64,000 bases of DNA, taken from the NCBI GenBank assembly GCA_001899205.1, contig MKVL01000025.1, positions 682,001 through 746,000 of the forward strand, written 5' to 3'. The notes below the pieces were generated by a model. That model saw nothing but the letters and a program-made list of their open reading frames with translations. It ran no database searches and was not told the origin of the DNA. The position numbers and the translations under genes were made by a program. Of this stretch, positions 35,053 through 44,212 are shown in pieces; position 1 is the stretch's first letter; each line of letters begins with the position of its first letter. Source of the DNA: Mesorhizobium sp. 65-26. GTDB lineage: Bacteria > Pseudomonadota > Alphaproteobacteria > Rhizobiales > Rhizobiaceae.

Positions 35053-35526
35053 ATGAGAAAGTCGACCAAGCTTGCGCTCGCCTTCATCGCTCTCGCCGGC
35101 GCTGTCGGCACCGCCGCCTATGCCGACGAACATGCCGGCTGGCAGCGCCGTGACCGGACGCCGACGCGCCTGGACAAGGCGCTGGACGATGCCGGTGGCA
35201 GCATCAGCTTCGAACAGTTCTCGAACGTCATGGACACGCGGCTGAAGAAGATGGTCGCCGACAATGGCGGCAAGCTGACCGTCGAGCAGTTGGCGAATGC
35301 CCTGGAGAAGGAGCGCTTCGAGCGCATGGCCAGGCGCATCGTCGCCCGCTACGACACCAAGGGCGATGGAACGCTGACCACCGACGACATTACCGGGCGC
35401 GAGAAGAAGATGTTCGCCATGCTCGACAACAACAATGACGGCAAGATCGAAAAGAACGAGCTGCCGAAGGGGCGCTTCGGCCATCATCGCTCCATGGATC
35501 GCGACGACGGCGGCAGCGTGCAATAG
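35053..35526 (+). CDS. exported EF-hand protein
   Basis: A 157-residue periplasmic protein. Start ATG at 35053 has AGGAGA six bases upstream and opens a signal peptide (KLALAFIALAGAVGTAAYAD). Two calcium-binding loops near the C-terminus are canonical or nearly so: DTKGDGTLTTDD and DNNNDGKIEKNE. The rest is helical and charged, with a second pair of degenerate hands at GGSISFEQF and GGKLTVEQL, in which key Asp positions are missing. It follows glnE by 66 bases and converges with the PleC-like kinase gene. The ligand call is firm; the role is not known. Confidence 0.85.
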   Translation: MRKSTKLALAFIALAGAVGTAAYADEHAGWQRRDRTPTRLDKALDDAGGSISFEQFSNVMDTRLKKMVADNGGKLTVEQLANALEKERFERMARRIVARYDTKGDGTLTTDDITGREKKMFAMLDNNNDGKIEKNELPKGRFGHHRSMDRDDGGSVQ

Positions 35527-35558
35527 CATCGGCGGCCCGGGTGGCCGGAGCTTGCCCG

Positions 35559-37871
35559 TCAGGCGGCGACCCTGGCGGGGGGCGTCGCCCTGTTGGCGGG
35601 GATGCGAACCGACACGATCGTGCCGACGCCCTCCGTCGAGCGGATCTTGAGCGCGCCGCCCTGGAGTTCGGCCAGCGAGCGCGAGATGGCGAGGCCGAGC
35701 CCGGAGCCGGTATGGCTCTTGGAGAACTGGTTCTGCACCTGCTCGAACGGCCGGCCGAGCTTGCTCAGCGCGGCTTTCGGAATACCGCAGCCATTGTCCT
35801 CTATGGTCAGGATCAGCGCTCCCGATGTCTTGCGGGCCCGTACCGAGATGTGACCGCCCTGGCCGGTGAATTTCACCGCGTTGGATAGAAGGTTGATGAC
35901 GATCTGCTTGATCGCCCGGCGGTCGGCGAACAGCGAGATGCTGTCGGCGATCCTGGTTTCCACGGTGATGGCCTTCTCTGCCGCCTGCAACGAGACCACG
36001 CGAACCGTCTCGCTGATCAGCGGGTAAAGGTCGATCTGCTCGCTGTCGAGCGAGAACTGGCCGGCCTCGATCTTCGACATGTCGAGTATGTCGTTGATGA
36101 CACCGAGGAGGTATTTGCCGCTGCCGTTGATGTCGCTGGCATACTCCTCGTAGCGCTGCGACCCGAGCGGCCCGAAGAGCTTCTGCTCCATCAGTTCCGA
36201 AAAGCCGATGATGGCGTTGAGCGGCGTGCGCAACTCGTGCGACATGTTGGCCAGGAATTCGGACTTGGCCCGGTTCGCCGCCTCGGCGCGCTCGGTTTCC
36301 TTCATGTATTTGTGGTTGAGGTCGACGAGCTCGCGCGCCCGCTCTTCCTCGGCCCGGCGGGCCAGCGACAGGTCGTGGATGGTCGCCATAAGCCGGCGCT
36401 CGCTGTCGACCAGCTTTTCCTGGTGCAGCTTGATCTGCGTGATGTCGGAGCCGACCGAGACGATGCCGCCATCGCGGGTGCGCAGTTCGTTGACCTGCAG
36501 CCAGCGGCCATCTGCCAGCTGCCGCTCGAACGTGGCTCCGCCCTGCGGTCCGTTGGTGTTGGCAAGGCGCCGCTCGGAGGCGAAGGCAAGCATCCGGCCT
36601 TCCAGTGCCGCGCGCAGCGTGCCGGGCATGACATCGCGGTCGGACAGGCCGTTGTCCTTCTGGTACTTGGAATTGCACATGATCAGGTGCTCCGAGGCAT
36701 CCCAGAGCACGAAGGACTCGTTGATGTTCTCGATCGCCGTGCGCAGCCGGAGGTCGGCGGCCTCGGAGCGCAGCGCCAGATGCCGCTGCTCGGTGACGTC
36801 GACGGCGATGCCGATGAGCTGGATCTCGGGGGCTTCGGGATCGATGACCTGGGCGCGGGCGCGCATCCACACCCATTGCCCGTCGGCATGGCGCATGCGG
36901 AAGACCTGGTCGATATGGTCGATCTCGCGAGCGACGATGCGGTTGGCGAGCTGGAACAGGTCGCCGTCGTCGGGATGGATGATTTCGTCCACCTCGCCGA
37001 AGGAGAGCATCGTGTCGCACGGCTGGTAGCCCAGCATGTCGTACATCGAGCGCGACCAGTACATCTTGCCGCGTACCATGTCCCAGTCCCACAGGCCGCA
37101 GCGGCCGCGCACCAGCGCCATGTCGATGCGCTGATGCGCCTCGAGATAGATGCGGTCGGCGGCCTGCGCACGCGCCGCCTGGCCGAAATAGGCGTAGAGG
37201 ATGACGATCAGAACGCCGGCGGTCAGGACGAACAGCGTGACGTTCAGGGAGACCGTCTTGCGCCAGGTTTCGAACACAGCGTCCTGCGGCACAAGCGCGG
37301 CGGCGGCCCCCTTGCGGTCGCCGGAGAGGCTGACGGCCGCATACCAGTCCCGGCCGTCGATGCTGACCTCCATGACGCCCGCGCGGTCGCCGAACATGAA
37401 CAGCGGTTGACCGCCCTGGACCAGGCCGTCGAGGGAGCGCCCGTGCCATGGTGTCGATTGCGGCGACACCGCGATGATCTTGAAGGCGCTATCCGTGACG
37501 GCCAGCACGTGGCTCCGGCCCAGCGCACCCTGGCGGCCGATGGTTTCGAGCACGTCCTGGGACGTGTCGGCCGGGTTCGTGCTGACACTCCGTGCCAACT
37601 GGCCGGCGGCAAGCGCCAGGATCGCCCTGGCGTCGCGCTCGACCTCGTCGCGCTCATTCATCAGCGACAGCACCCGAAGTGCCGCGACGACGACCAGGAA
37701 GATGATGATAAGCGCCGGAATGGAGCGGCGCAGCAAAGGCTCCGCCGCGAGCAGCCTTTTGTAAGCCGGCTGCGCGATCAGCCGCGTGTTGCCGGCAAGA
37801 CCGTCCCGGCGCGTCTCGCGCCGTTCCAAAGCTATCCCACCGGGCGCGCCCCACGCGTCCGCCTTCGCCAT
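35559..37871 (-). CDS. pleC: PAS-domain histidine kinase, PleC-like cell-cycle kinase
   Basis: A 770-residue membrane kinase. Helix 1 (SIPALIIIFLVVVAALRVLS, around residue 50) and helix 2 (LNVTLFVLTAGVLIVILYAY, around 215) enclose a periplasmic domain. Two PAS domains follow, then a coiled linker (KYMKETERAEAANRAKSEFL) and the H-box ANMSHELRTPLNAIIGFSEL, characteristic of the DivJ/PleC/PdhS group, with N-box INLLSNAVKFT, G1 DNGCGIPK and G2 GSGLGLAIS. This group acts on DivK to control division asymmetry; the S. meliloti PleC gene lies, as I recall, between glnE and pepN as here. ATG at 37871 is preferred over one 17 codons upstream. The promoter region carries three GANTC sites. Confidence 0.75.
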   Translation of the reverse strand: MAKADAWGAPGGIALERRETRRDGLAGNTRLIAQPAYKRLLAAEPLLRRSIPALIIIFLVVVAALRVLSLMNERDEVERDARAILALAAGQLARSVSTNPADTSQDVLETIGRQGALGRSHVLAVTDSAFKIIAVSPQSTPWHGRSLDGLVQGGQPLFMFGDRAGVMEVSIDGRDWYAAVSLSGDRKGAAAALVPQDAVFETWRKTVSLNVTLFVLTAGVLIVILYAYFGQAARAQAADRIYLEAHQRIDMALVRGRCGLWDWDMVRGKMYWSRSMYDMLGYQPCDTMLSFGEVDEIIHPDDGDLFQLANRIVAREIDHIDQVFRMRHADGQWVWMRARAQVIDPEAPEIQLIGIAVDVTEQRHLALRSEAADLRLRTAIENINESFVLWDASEHLIMCNSKYQKDNGLSDRDVMPGTLRAALEGRMLAFASERRLANTNGPQGGATFERQLADGRWLQVNELRTRDGGIVSVGSDITQIKLHQEKLVDSERRLMATIHDLSLARRAEEERARELVDLNHKYMKETERAEAANRAKSEFLANMSHELRTPLNAIIGFSELMEQKLFGPLGSQRYEEYASDINGSGKYLLGVINDILDMSKIEAGQFSLDSEQIDLYPLISETVRVVSLQAAEKAITVETRIADSISLFADRRAIKQIVINLLSNAVKFTGQGGHISVRARKTSGALILTIEDNGCGIPKAALSKLGRPFEQVQNQFSKSHTGSGLGLAISRSLAELQGGALKIRSTEGVGTIVSVRIPANRATPPARVAA

Positions 37872-37926
37872 AAATGGCACTCCCCGAATTTTTCGTAATG
37901 ACCGATCCGGCAAACGCCGCACTTCC

Positions 37927-38000
37927 GAATCGTCAGTAAAGAATCAAAGGTGATTCGCGTTGTCCAGAGGCGCGGCGAAAAAAGATTAAAAATCGAATAA
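37927..38000 (-). promoter_or_regulatory. GANTC cluster and CtrA-box-like element upstream of pleC
   Basis: Three GANTC sites, the CcrM methylation target, lie within 30 bases (37927-37931, 37941-37945, 37952-37956), 56 to 85 bases ahead of the kinase start. Further up, TTAA at 37986-37989, seven bases, then ATAA at 37997-38000 differs by one base from the CtrA consensus TTAA-N7-TTAA. Both signals are known hallmarks of cell-cycle-controlled alphaproteobacterial promoters. The sites are visible; control of this gene is inferred. Confidence 0.45.
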
Positions 38001-38050
38001 AATATCGCTGATCGCGGGCTGTCGGACCGCGGTGCAGTCTGGCGCGGCCG

Positions 38051-38084
38051 GTATCCGGCTCGATCAACGGACCGAGCCGGATAC
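38051..38084 (-). terminator. stem-loop after pepN
   Basis: A perfect 12-base stem, GTATCCGGCTCG at 38051-38062 with 38073-38084, around a ten-base loop. It lies about 50 bases beyond the pepN stop on the minus strand and upstream of the pleC promoter region. No T-run, but a clean, stable hairpin in the right place. Confidence 0.55.
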
Positions 38085-38135
38085 GAGATACCATTCAGAG
38101 GCATCCGCCCGAGCTATCCCGGATGCTCCCCAGAA

Positions 38136-40772
38136 CTACCCCAGGGTGCGTTCGACGATGTCGCGCAGGTCGGCGGACAGGTTCTCGGCACCGGCGAGGG
38201 TCAGCAGGGCTTCCCTGGCCTTGTCCTTGCGAACCGGCTCCAGCGACCGCCAGGAGCGCAGCGCGGTGGCCAGCCTTGCCGCCACCTGCGGGTTGCGCTT
38301 CTCGACCTCCAGCACTGTCTGGGCGAAGAAACGGTAGCCTTCGCCGTCGGCGCGGTGGAAACCGGTCTGGTTGCCGGCGGAGAAGGTGCCGATCAAGGCG
38401 CGCACCCGGTTCGGATTGGACATCGAGAAGGCGGCATGGCCGGTGAGGGCGCGCACGGCATCGACGGTGCCGGCTCCGGGTACGCCGGCCTGGATCTGGA
38501 ACCACTTGTCCATGACGAGCGGGTCGGATCCATACCGTGCCTCGAAGGCGCTCAGTGCCTCGGCCGCCTGCGGGGTGCCGCGGTGACGATGCGCGAGCGC
38601 CATCAGCGCGGCGGCACGATCGGTCATATTGTTTGCGGCGTGGAAATGCCGGGCGGCCAGCTCGACCCCACCCGGCAGCACGCAAAGATAGTCGAGCAGG
38701 ATGTTTCGCAGGGCGCGTCTTCCGGCACTGGCGGCATCCGGGCTGAAGGCGCCGTCGTCGCGCAGACGTTCGTAGAGGGCGCGCATCGGCGCCTCGTTGG
38801 CGGTGGCGACCGCCAGCACCAGCGCCTCGCGTGCCGAGAAGATGGCATCCGGGTCGACATTGGTGCCGATGTCGCGGGCAATGTCGGCCTCGCCGGGCAA
38901 GGCCAGCGCAAGCGCGCGATAGGCGGCCTCCAGCGTCTCGTCGCCGGCGATCCGGCCAGCCAGGGCCGAGAGCCGGGCAGGGAAGTGCGGTCGTCCGCCC
39001 GCCAGGGCCTGCCGGAAAGCCGCGATCAGCGCATCGGTGAACAGGGTGTTGACCGCCTGCCAGCGGGCAAAGGCATCGCTGTCATGGCTGGCGAGGAAGA
39101 ACAGGTCCTCCGGTCGCTGCTCCGCCGAAAGCGTAACCGGCGCCGAAAACCCGCGATTGAGCGACACTGCCGGGCGCTCGGACACGCCCTTGAAGCGAAC
39201 CACGTGACGACGCTTGCGGATGTGGATGACGCCGTCCTCGACGGTGGCGCCTTCGACCTCGTCATAGGCCAGGGGCTTGCCGTCCGCGCCGACAAGTCCG
39301 AAAGCCAGCGGGATGTGCAGCAGCCGCTTGCGGCTTTCCGATGGCGTCGGCGGCACGGATTGCTCGATCTCGAGCGTGAACTCGCGGTTCGCGGGGTTGT
39401 ACGAGGAACTGACCGTGAGGTTTGGCGTGCCCGCCTGATGATACCAAAGCGCGAACTGCGACAGGTCGAGGCCGGAAGCATCCTCGAAGACCCTGACGAA
39501 ATCCTCGATCGTGACGGCCTGGCCGTCATGGCGCTCGAAATAGAGGTCCATGCCGGCGCGGAATGCCGTGGCACCGACGATCGTGCGGATCATCCGCACC
39601 ACTTCCGAACCCTTCTCGTAGACGGTCGCCGTGTAGAAGTTGTTGATCTCGCGGTAGCGGCGTGGCCGCACCGGATGTGCCAGCGGACCCTGGTCCTCGG
39701 GGAACTGGTGGGCGCGTAGTGTGCGCACCTCGGCTATCCGTCGCACGCCGCGCGAGCGCTGGTCGGCGGAGAATTCATGGTCGCGGAAGACGGTCAGGCC
39801 CTCCTTCAGGCAAAGCTGGAACCAGTCGCGGCAAGTGATTCTGTTGCCTGTCCAATTGTGGAAATACTCATGCGCGATGATCGCCTCGATATTGGCGAAA
39901 TCCACGTCGGTCGCGGTTTCCTGGTCGGCGAGCACGTATTTGTCGTTGAAGATGTTGAGGCCCTTGTTCTCCATGGCCCCCATGTTGAAGTCGGAGACCG
40001 CCACGATGTTGAAGACATCGAGGTCGTATTCGCAGCCGAACGCCTCTTCGTCCCATGTCATGGAGCGCTTCAACGCGTCCATGGCATAGCCCGCGAGATG
40101 CTCCTTGCCGGGCTCGACATAGATGCCGAGATCGACCGGACGGCCGGACGCCGTGATGAAGCTGTCGGAGACCTTGCCGAGCTTGCCCGCGACCAGCGCG
40201 AACAGGTAGGACGGCTTGGGAAAGGGATCTTCCCAGAGGGCGTAGTGCCAGCCGTCGGCGAGATCGCCGCTCTCGACCGGATTGCCGTTGGACAGCAGCA
40301 CCGGCGCGTCCTCTCGAAGCGCCTCGATGCGCACGGAATAGACCGACAGCACGTCCGGGCGGTCGAGGAAATAGGTGATGCAGCGAAACCCTTCGGCCTC
40401 GCATTGCGTGCAATAGGCGCCGCTGGAGCGGTAGAGCCCCATCAGGGCGGTATTGCGCGCGGGCGCCACCTCGGTCTCGATGAGCAGGTGGAAGCGCGCC
40501 GGCGGCTTGGCGATGGTCAGTTGATCGGGAGTGGCGACAAAATCGGCGGGATCGACGGCGCGCCCGTCGATCTCCAGGCGCAGCAGGGTCAACCCGTCGC
40601 CATCGAGCACCAGCGGTGACGGCGCCAGCCCTTCGCGGCGTTCGATCTCCAGGACCGCTGTAACGCGCGTGGCATCCGGCGACAGGCGGAAGGTGAGGCT
40701 TGTTTGCGGGATGAGATAGTCGGTGGGGCGATAGTCTTCGAGCTTGAAGACATGGCCGGTATCCGTGCGCAT
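38136..40772 (-). CDS. pepN: aminopeptidase N (M1 family)
   Basis: An 878-residue cytoplasmic zinc aminopeptidase. The substrate-binding motif GAMEN is in FNMGAMENKGLNIFNDKY; the zinc site is HEYFHNWTGNR with the third ligand Glu in LCLKEGLTVFRDHEF. The C-terminal part is the long helical domain of E. coli-type PepN. The ATG at 40772 begins the conserved region; an upstream in-frame ATG would add 30 unrelated residues. It is divergent from the CoxL-type gene with a 154-base gap. Confidence 0.95.
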   Translation of the reverse strand: MRTDTGHVFKLEDYRPTDYLIPQTSLTFRLSPDATRVTAVLEIERREGLAPSPLVLDGDGLTLLRLEIDGRAVDPADFVATPDQLTIAKPPARFHLLIETEVAPARNTALMGLYRSSGAYCTQCEAEGFRCITYFLDRPDVLSVYSVRIEALREDAPVLLSNGNPVESGDLADGWHYALWEDPFPKPSYLFALVAGKLGKVSDSFITASGRPVDLGIYVEPGKEHLAGYAMDALKRSMTWDEEAFGCEYDLDVFNIVAVSDFNMGAMENKGLNIFNDKYVLADQETATDVDFANIEAIIAHEYFHNWTGNRITCRDWFQLCLKEGLTVFRDHEFSADQRSRGVRRIAEVRTLRAHQFPEDQGPLAHPVRPRRYREINNFYTATVYEKGSEVVRMIRTIVGATAFRAGMDLYFERHDGQAVTIEDFVRVFEDASGLDLSQFALWYHQAGTPNLTVSSSYNPANREFTLEIEQSVPPTPSESRKRLLHIPLAFGLVGADGKPLAYDEVEGATVEDGVIHIRKRRHVVRFKGVSERPAVSLNRGFSAPVTLSAEQRPEDLFFLASHDSDAFARWQAVNTLFTDALIAAFRQALAGGRPHFPARLSALAGRIAGDETLEAAYRALALALPGEADIARDIGTNVDPDAIFSAREALVLAVATANEAPMRALYERLRDDGAFSPDAASAGRRALRNILLDYLCVLPGGVELAARHFHAANNMTDRAAALMALAHRHRGTPQAAEALSAFEARYGSDPLVMDKWFQIQAGVPGAGTVDAVRALTGHAAFSMSNPNRVRALIGTFSAGNQTGFHRADGEGYRFFAQTVLEVEKRNPQVAARLATALRSWRSLEPVRKDKAREALLTLAGAENLSADLRDIVERTLG

Positions 40773-40926
40773 TCTAAGGCTTTTCCTGTCTGTTCCGCCG
40801 CATGCTGACGAGGCTGCTGGTCCAAGAAATTCGGGGTTCGCGCTCTTTACACGAAACCACACCTCGACAAAACTGTGACGACGCCTATTTCAGGGCGCTC
40901 CTTCCAATCATCATCGCGAGGCTGCC

Positions 40927-43233
40927 ATGACCGTTGTCACGCCGAAATTCGGAATGGGCGCTTCAGTGCTGCGTCGCGAGGATGCTGCCTTCATCAGGGG
41001 GCAGGGCCGCTACACCGACGACATCCGGCCCGAGGGGTTGCTGCACGGCTATGTGCTGCGCTCGCCTGTCGCCAAGGGTCGTTTCACCGTTGTCTCGACC
41101 GCAGCGGCAAGCGCGGCGCCCGGCGTCCACCTTGTGTTGACCGGCAAGGATCTTGCCCATCTCGGCGACCTCAAATCCGGCGTCATGCAGAAGCAGCCGG
41201 ACGGAACCAGGGCGCCGACGCGCGACATCCCGATCCTGTGCCGCGACCGGGTCAACTATGTCGGCGACGCGGTCGCCTTCGTCGTCGCCGACAGCCGCGC
41301 GCTGGCGCAGGATGCCGCCGAGCTGATCGAGATCGACTATGACAGCGAGGACGCGGCCGCCGGCACCGCCACCGCGCTCGACGAGGGCACGCCGCTCGTC
41401 TGGCCCGAACTGGGCTCCAACCGTGCCTTCGTCTACCATTCAGGCGACAAGGCCAGGACGGATGCCGCCTTCGCCGGCGCCGCGACTGTCAGCCGCATCG
41501 AATTCGTCAACAACCGGCTGGTCTGCAACTACATGGAGCCGCGTTCGGCCGTCGGCGAATGGAACACGCAAGAGAACCGCTTCGTGCTCATCACCGGGTC
41601 GCAGAGCGTCCATTCGATGCAATCGATCATCGCCGACCTGTTCAAGATCGAAAAGAAGCATCTTCGTGTCATCACGCCCGATGTCGGCGGCGGATTTGGC
41701 CCGAAGACCTTCGTCTATCGTGAGTATCCTTTGGTGCTGGAGGCGGCGCGCCGGCTCGGTCGTCCCGTCAAATGGTCCGGAGACCGCACCGAACATTTCC
41801 TGACCGACGCGCAGGGGCGTGACAATGTGGTGAAGGCCGAGATGGCGATGGATCGGAACGGTCGTTTCCTCGGCATGCGCGTCGACCTCTACGCCAACAT
41901 CGGTGCCTACATTTCGCAGTACGGGCCTTACATCCCCTACATCGGCGTCACAATGTCGACCGGCGTCTATGACATCCAGGCGCTCGATGTGTTGGTCACG
42001 GGGCTCTACACCAACACCTGCCCGGTGGATGCCTATCGTGGCGCCGGCCGCCCGGAGGCCGCCTTCCTCCTCGAGAAACTCGTCGATGCCTGCGCGCATG
42101 ATCTCGGCCTGCCGGTCGAGGAAATCCGCCGCCGCAACTTCATCCGGCCGGAGCAGTTCCCTTACCGCACCCAGACCGGTCGTCTCTACGACACGGGCGA
42201 GTTCGAAGGACACATGAACCGCGCCATCGAGCGGTCGGAGTGGAAAGCATTTCCGGAGCGGCTGGAGCGGTCCAGGGCCGAGGGGAAGATCCGTGGCGTC
42301 GGCATGGCCACCTACATCGAGGCCTGCGCCTTCCCGGGCTCCGAACCCGCCTTCGTCGAGCTCAACGGCGACGGCACCGTGACGCTGAAGATCGGCACCC
42401 AGTCGAACGGCCAGGGCCATGCGACGGCCTATGCGCAATTCCTGTCCGAGAAACTCAACCTCGACATCGACAGGATCCATGTTCGCCAGGGCGATACCGA
42501 CGAGCTCAAGGCCGGCGGCGGCACCGGCGGCTCGCGCTCTATCCCGCTCGGCGGCGTCTCGGCGGCGCGCGCGGGTGAGGATCTCGCCAACAAGATCAAG
42601 CGCATCGCCGCCGACGAGCTCGAGGCATCGGCGGGCGACATCGAACTCGCCAACGGCGTTGCCCGCATCGTCGGCACCGACCGGACGATCGATTTTTCGG
42701 CGATCGCCAAGGCGGCCAAGAGACCGGACGACCTCAAGGGTTTCGGCGAGTTCATCCAGGACGAGTGCACCTATCCGAACGGCACCCATATCTGCGAGGT
42801 CGAGATCGATCCGCAGACCGGCGCCACGACGATCGTCGGCTACACCATCGTCGATGATTTCGGCGTCACGGTGAACCCGATCTTGCTCGCCGGCCAGGTG
42901 CATGGCGGCGTGGTGCAGGGCATCGGCCAGGCGTTGACCGAGGACACGATCTACGGCGAGGACGGACAGTTGCTGACAGCGAGCTTCATGGACTACGCCA
43001 TGCCGCGCGCCGACAACTTCCCCTTCTTCAGTTTCGAGACGCGCAACGTGCCTTCGACCACCAACGCGCTGGGCATCAAGGGCGCCGGCGAGGCCGGCAC
43101 CATCGGCGCGACGCCGGCAGCCCTCAATGCCGTGACCGACGCGCTCTGGCGCGCCTATGGCATCCGGCACATCGAAATGCCGGCGACGCCTGCCCGCATC
43201 TGGGCCGCCATACAGGGCGCTTCCTCGGCGTGA
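40927..43233 (+). CDS. CoxL-type molybdopterin-binding dehydrogenase large subunit (solitary)
   Basis: A 768-residue molybdenum hydroxylase large subunit of the xanthine/CO dehydrogenase family. It has the N-terminal ald-xan domain (VLRREDAAFIRGQGRYTDDI), VRVITPDVGGGFGPK-type Moco motifs (here RVITPDVGGGFGPKTF), the form II active-site loop VDAYRGAGRPEA, not the CO-oxidising form I loop, GGGTGGSRSIPLGG, and the catalytic Glu in GIKGAGEAGTIGATP. Such subunits normally work with a FAD (CoxM) and a 2Fe-2S (CoxS) partner; neither gene is adjacent. The stop overlaps the transporter gene by four bases. Substrate unknown, probably an aldehyde or N-heterocycle. Confidence 0.88.
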   Translation: MTVVTPKFGMGASVLRREDAAFIRGQGRYTDDIRPEGLLHGYVLRSPVAKGRFTVVSTAAASAAPGVHLVLTGKDLAHLGDLKSGVMQKQPDGTRAPTRDIPILCRDRVNYVGDAVAFVVADSRALAQDAAELIEIDYDSEDAAAGTATALDEGTPLVWPELGSNRAFVYHSGDKARTDAAFAGAATVSRIEFVNNRLVCNYMEPRSAVGEWNTQENRFVLITGSQSVHSMQSIIADLFKIEKKHLRVITPDVGGGFGPKTFVYREYPLVLEAARRLGRPVKWSGDRTEHFLTDAQGRDNVVKAEMAMDRNGRFLGMRVDLYANIGAYISQYGPYIPYIGVTMSTGVYDIQALDVLVTGLYTNTCPVDAYRGAGRPEAAFLLEKLVDACAHDLGLPVEEIRRRNFIRPEQFPYRTQTGRLYDTGEFEGHMNRAIERSEWKAFPERLERSRAEGKIRGVGMATYIEACAFPGSEPAFVELNGDGTVTLKIGTQSNGQGHATAYAQFLSEKLNLDIDRIHVRQGDTDELKAGGGTGGSRSIPLGGVSAARAGEDLANKIKRIAADELEASAGDIELANGVARIVGTDRTIDFSAIAKAAKRPDDLKGFGEFIQDECTYPNGTHICEVEIDPQTGATTIVGYTIVDDFGVTVNPILLAGQVHGGVVQGIGQALTEDTIYGEDGQLLTASFMDYAMPRADNFPFFSFETRNVPSTTNALGIKGAGEAGTIGATPAALNAVTDALWRAYGIRHIEMPATPARIWAAIQGASSA

Positions 43234-44207
43234 CCGTCGAGGCGGGGGCCAGAGCGGCGGCGCGGGGGGAGCACGCGAACGCCCACGACACGCTACGGGG
43301 CATCATGCTGAAGATCGCCTCGGTGTCGGTGTTCGTCGGCATGTCGACCTGCATCAAGGCAGCGGGCATGGTTCCGGCGGGGCAGATCGTGTTCTTCCGC
43401 TCGTTCTTCGCCATTTTTCCGATCATGGCCTTCCTGGCCTTCAAGCGGGAGCTCCACACCGCCTTTGCCACCAAGCGACCGCTGAACCACATCGCGCGCG
43501 GCGTGGTCGGCGTCTGCGCGATGGGGCTGACCTTCTTTGCCTTGACCAGGCTGCCACTGCCGGACGCGATCACGCTGAATTACGCCCAACCCCTGCTGGT
43601 TGTGGTGTTTTCCTCGATCTTCCTTGGCGAAGCCATCCGCGTCTATCGCTGGAGCGCGGTGATTGTCGGCCTTGCCGGCGTGCTGGTCATCGCCTGGCCT
43701 GAGTTGACGTTGCTGCGCTCCGGCGCTGCCCTGGGCGACCAGGAGGTGCTCGGCGTCGTTGCCGCCTTGGCCTCGGCGGCGATCGCCGCTGTTGCCCTGC
43801 TGCTGGTTCGCAATCTCGTCCAGACCGAAAGGACGGCCACCATCGTGCTGTGGTTCTCTGTGACGGCGAGCGTGCTGGCGCTCTTCACGCTGCCCTTCGG
43901 CTGGCAGGCCCTGACGCCGATGCAGGTGGCTCTGCTGATTGGCGCCGGATTCTGCGGCGGGTTGGCGCAGATACTGATGACGGCCGCCTATCGCCATGCC
44001 GAAGCCTCGGTGGTGGCGCCTTTCGAATACACCTCGATGATCCTCGGCGTCGTCGTCGGTTATCTCGTCTTCGGTGATGTCGCGACGCTATACACGCTGG
44101 TCGGCGGCCTGATCGTCGTTGCCGCCGGCATCTTCATCATCTGGCGCGAGCGCCAGCTTGGTCTGGAGCGCACGCGGACGCGCAAAGCCGCGGCGCCGCA
44201 GGGGTAG
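43230..44207 (+). CDS. DMT-superfamily transporter (EamA)
   Basis: A 325-residue inner-membrane protein with ten predicted helices arranged as two EamA repeats; the second repeat closes with VAPFEYTSMILGVVVGYLVF and a last helix LVGGLIVVAAGIFIIW. The GTG at 43230 overlaps the CoxL-type gene's TGA (GTGA), so translation is coupled; an ATG at 43305 is the alternative start just ahead of the first helix. Members export metabolites or amino acids. Coupling suggests it moves a substrate or product of the molybdoenzyme, which is inference. Confidence 0.85.
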   Translation: MTVEAGARAAARGEHANAHDTLRGIMLKIASVSVFVGMSTCIKAAGMVPAGQIVFFRSFFAIFPIMAFLAFKRELHTAFATKRPLNHIARGVVGVCAMGLTFFALTRLPLPDAITLNYAQPLLVVVFSSIFLGEAIRVYRWSAVIVGLAGVLVIAWPELTLLRSGAALGDQEVLGVVAALASAAIAAVALLLVRNLVQTERTATIVLWFSVTASVLALFTLPFGWQALTPMQVALLIGAGFCGGLAQILMTAAYRHAEASVVAPFEYTSMILGVVVGYLVFGDVATLYTLVGGLIVVAAGIFIIWRERQLGLERTRTRKAAAPQG

Positions 44208-44212
44208 GGGGC

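Noticed and set aside
36237..37898. Plus-strand frame of 553 codons opposite the PleC-like kinase
   Set aside because: Antisense to a kinase with intact H, N and G boxes; composition is shadow-like.
41440..43170. Minus-strand frame of 576 codons opposite the CoxL-type gene
   Set aside because: The plus strand encodes an unmistakable molybdopterin dehydrogenase; the antisense translation has no family features.
40927..43233. True (form I) carbon monoxide dehydrogenase
   Set aside because: The active-site loop reads AYRGAGR, the form II type, and the medium and small subunit genes are absent.
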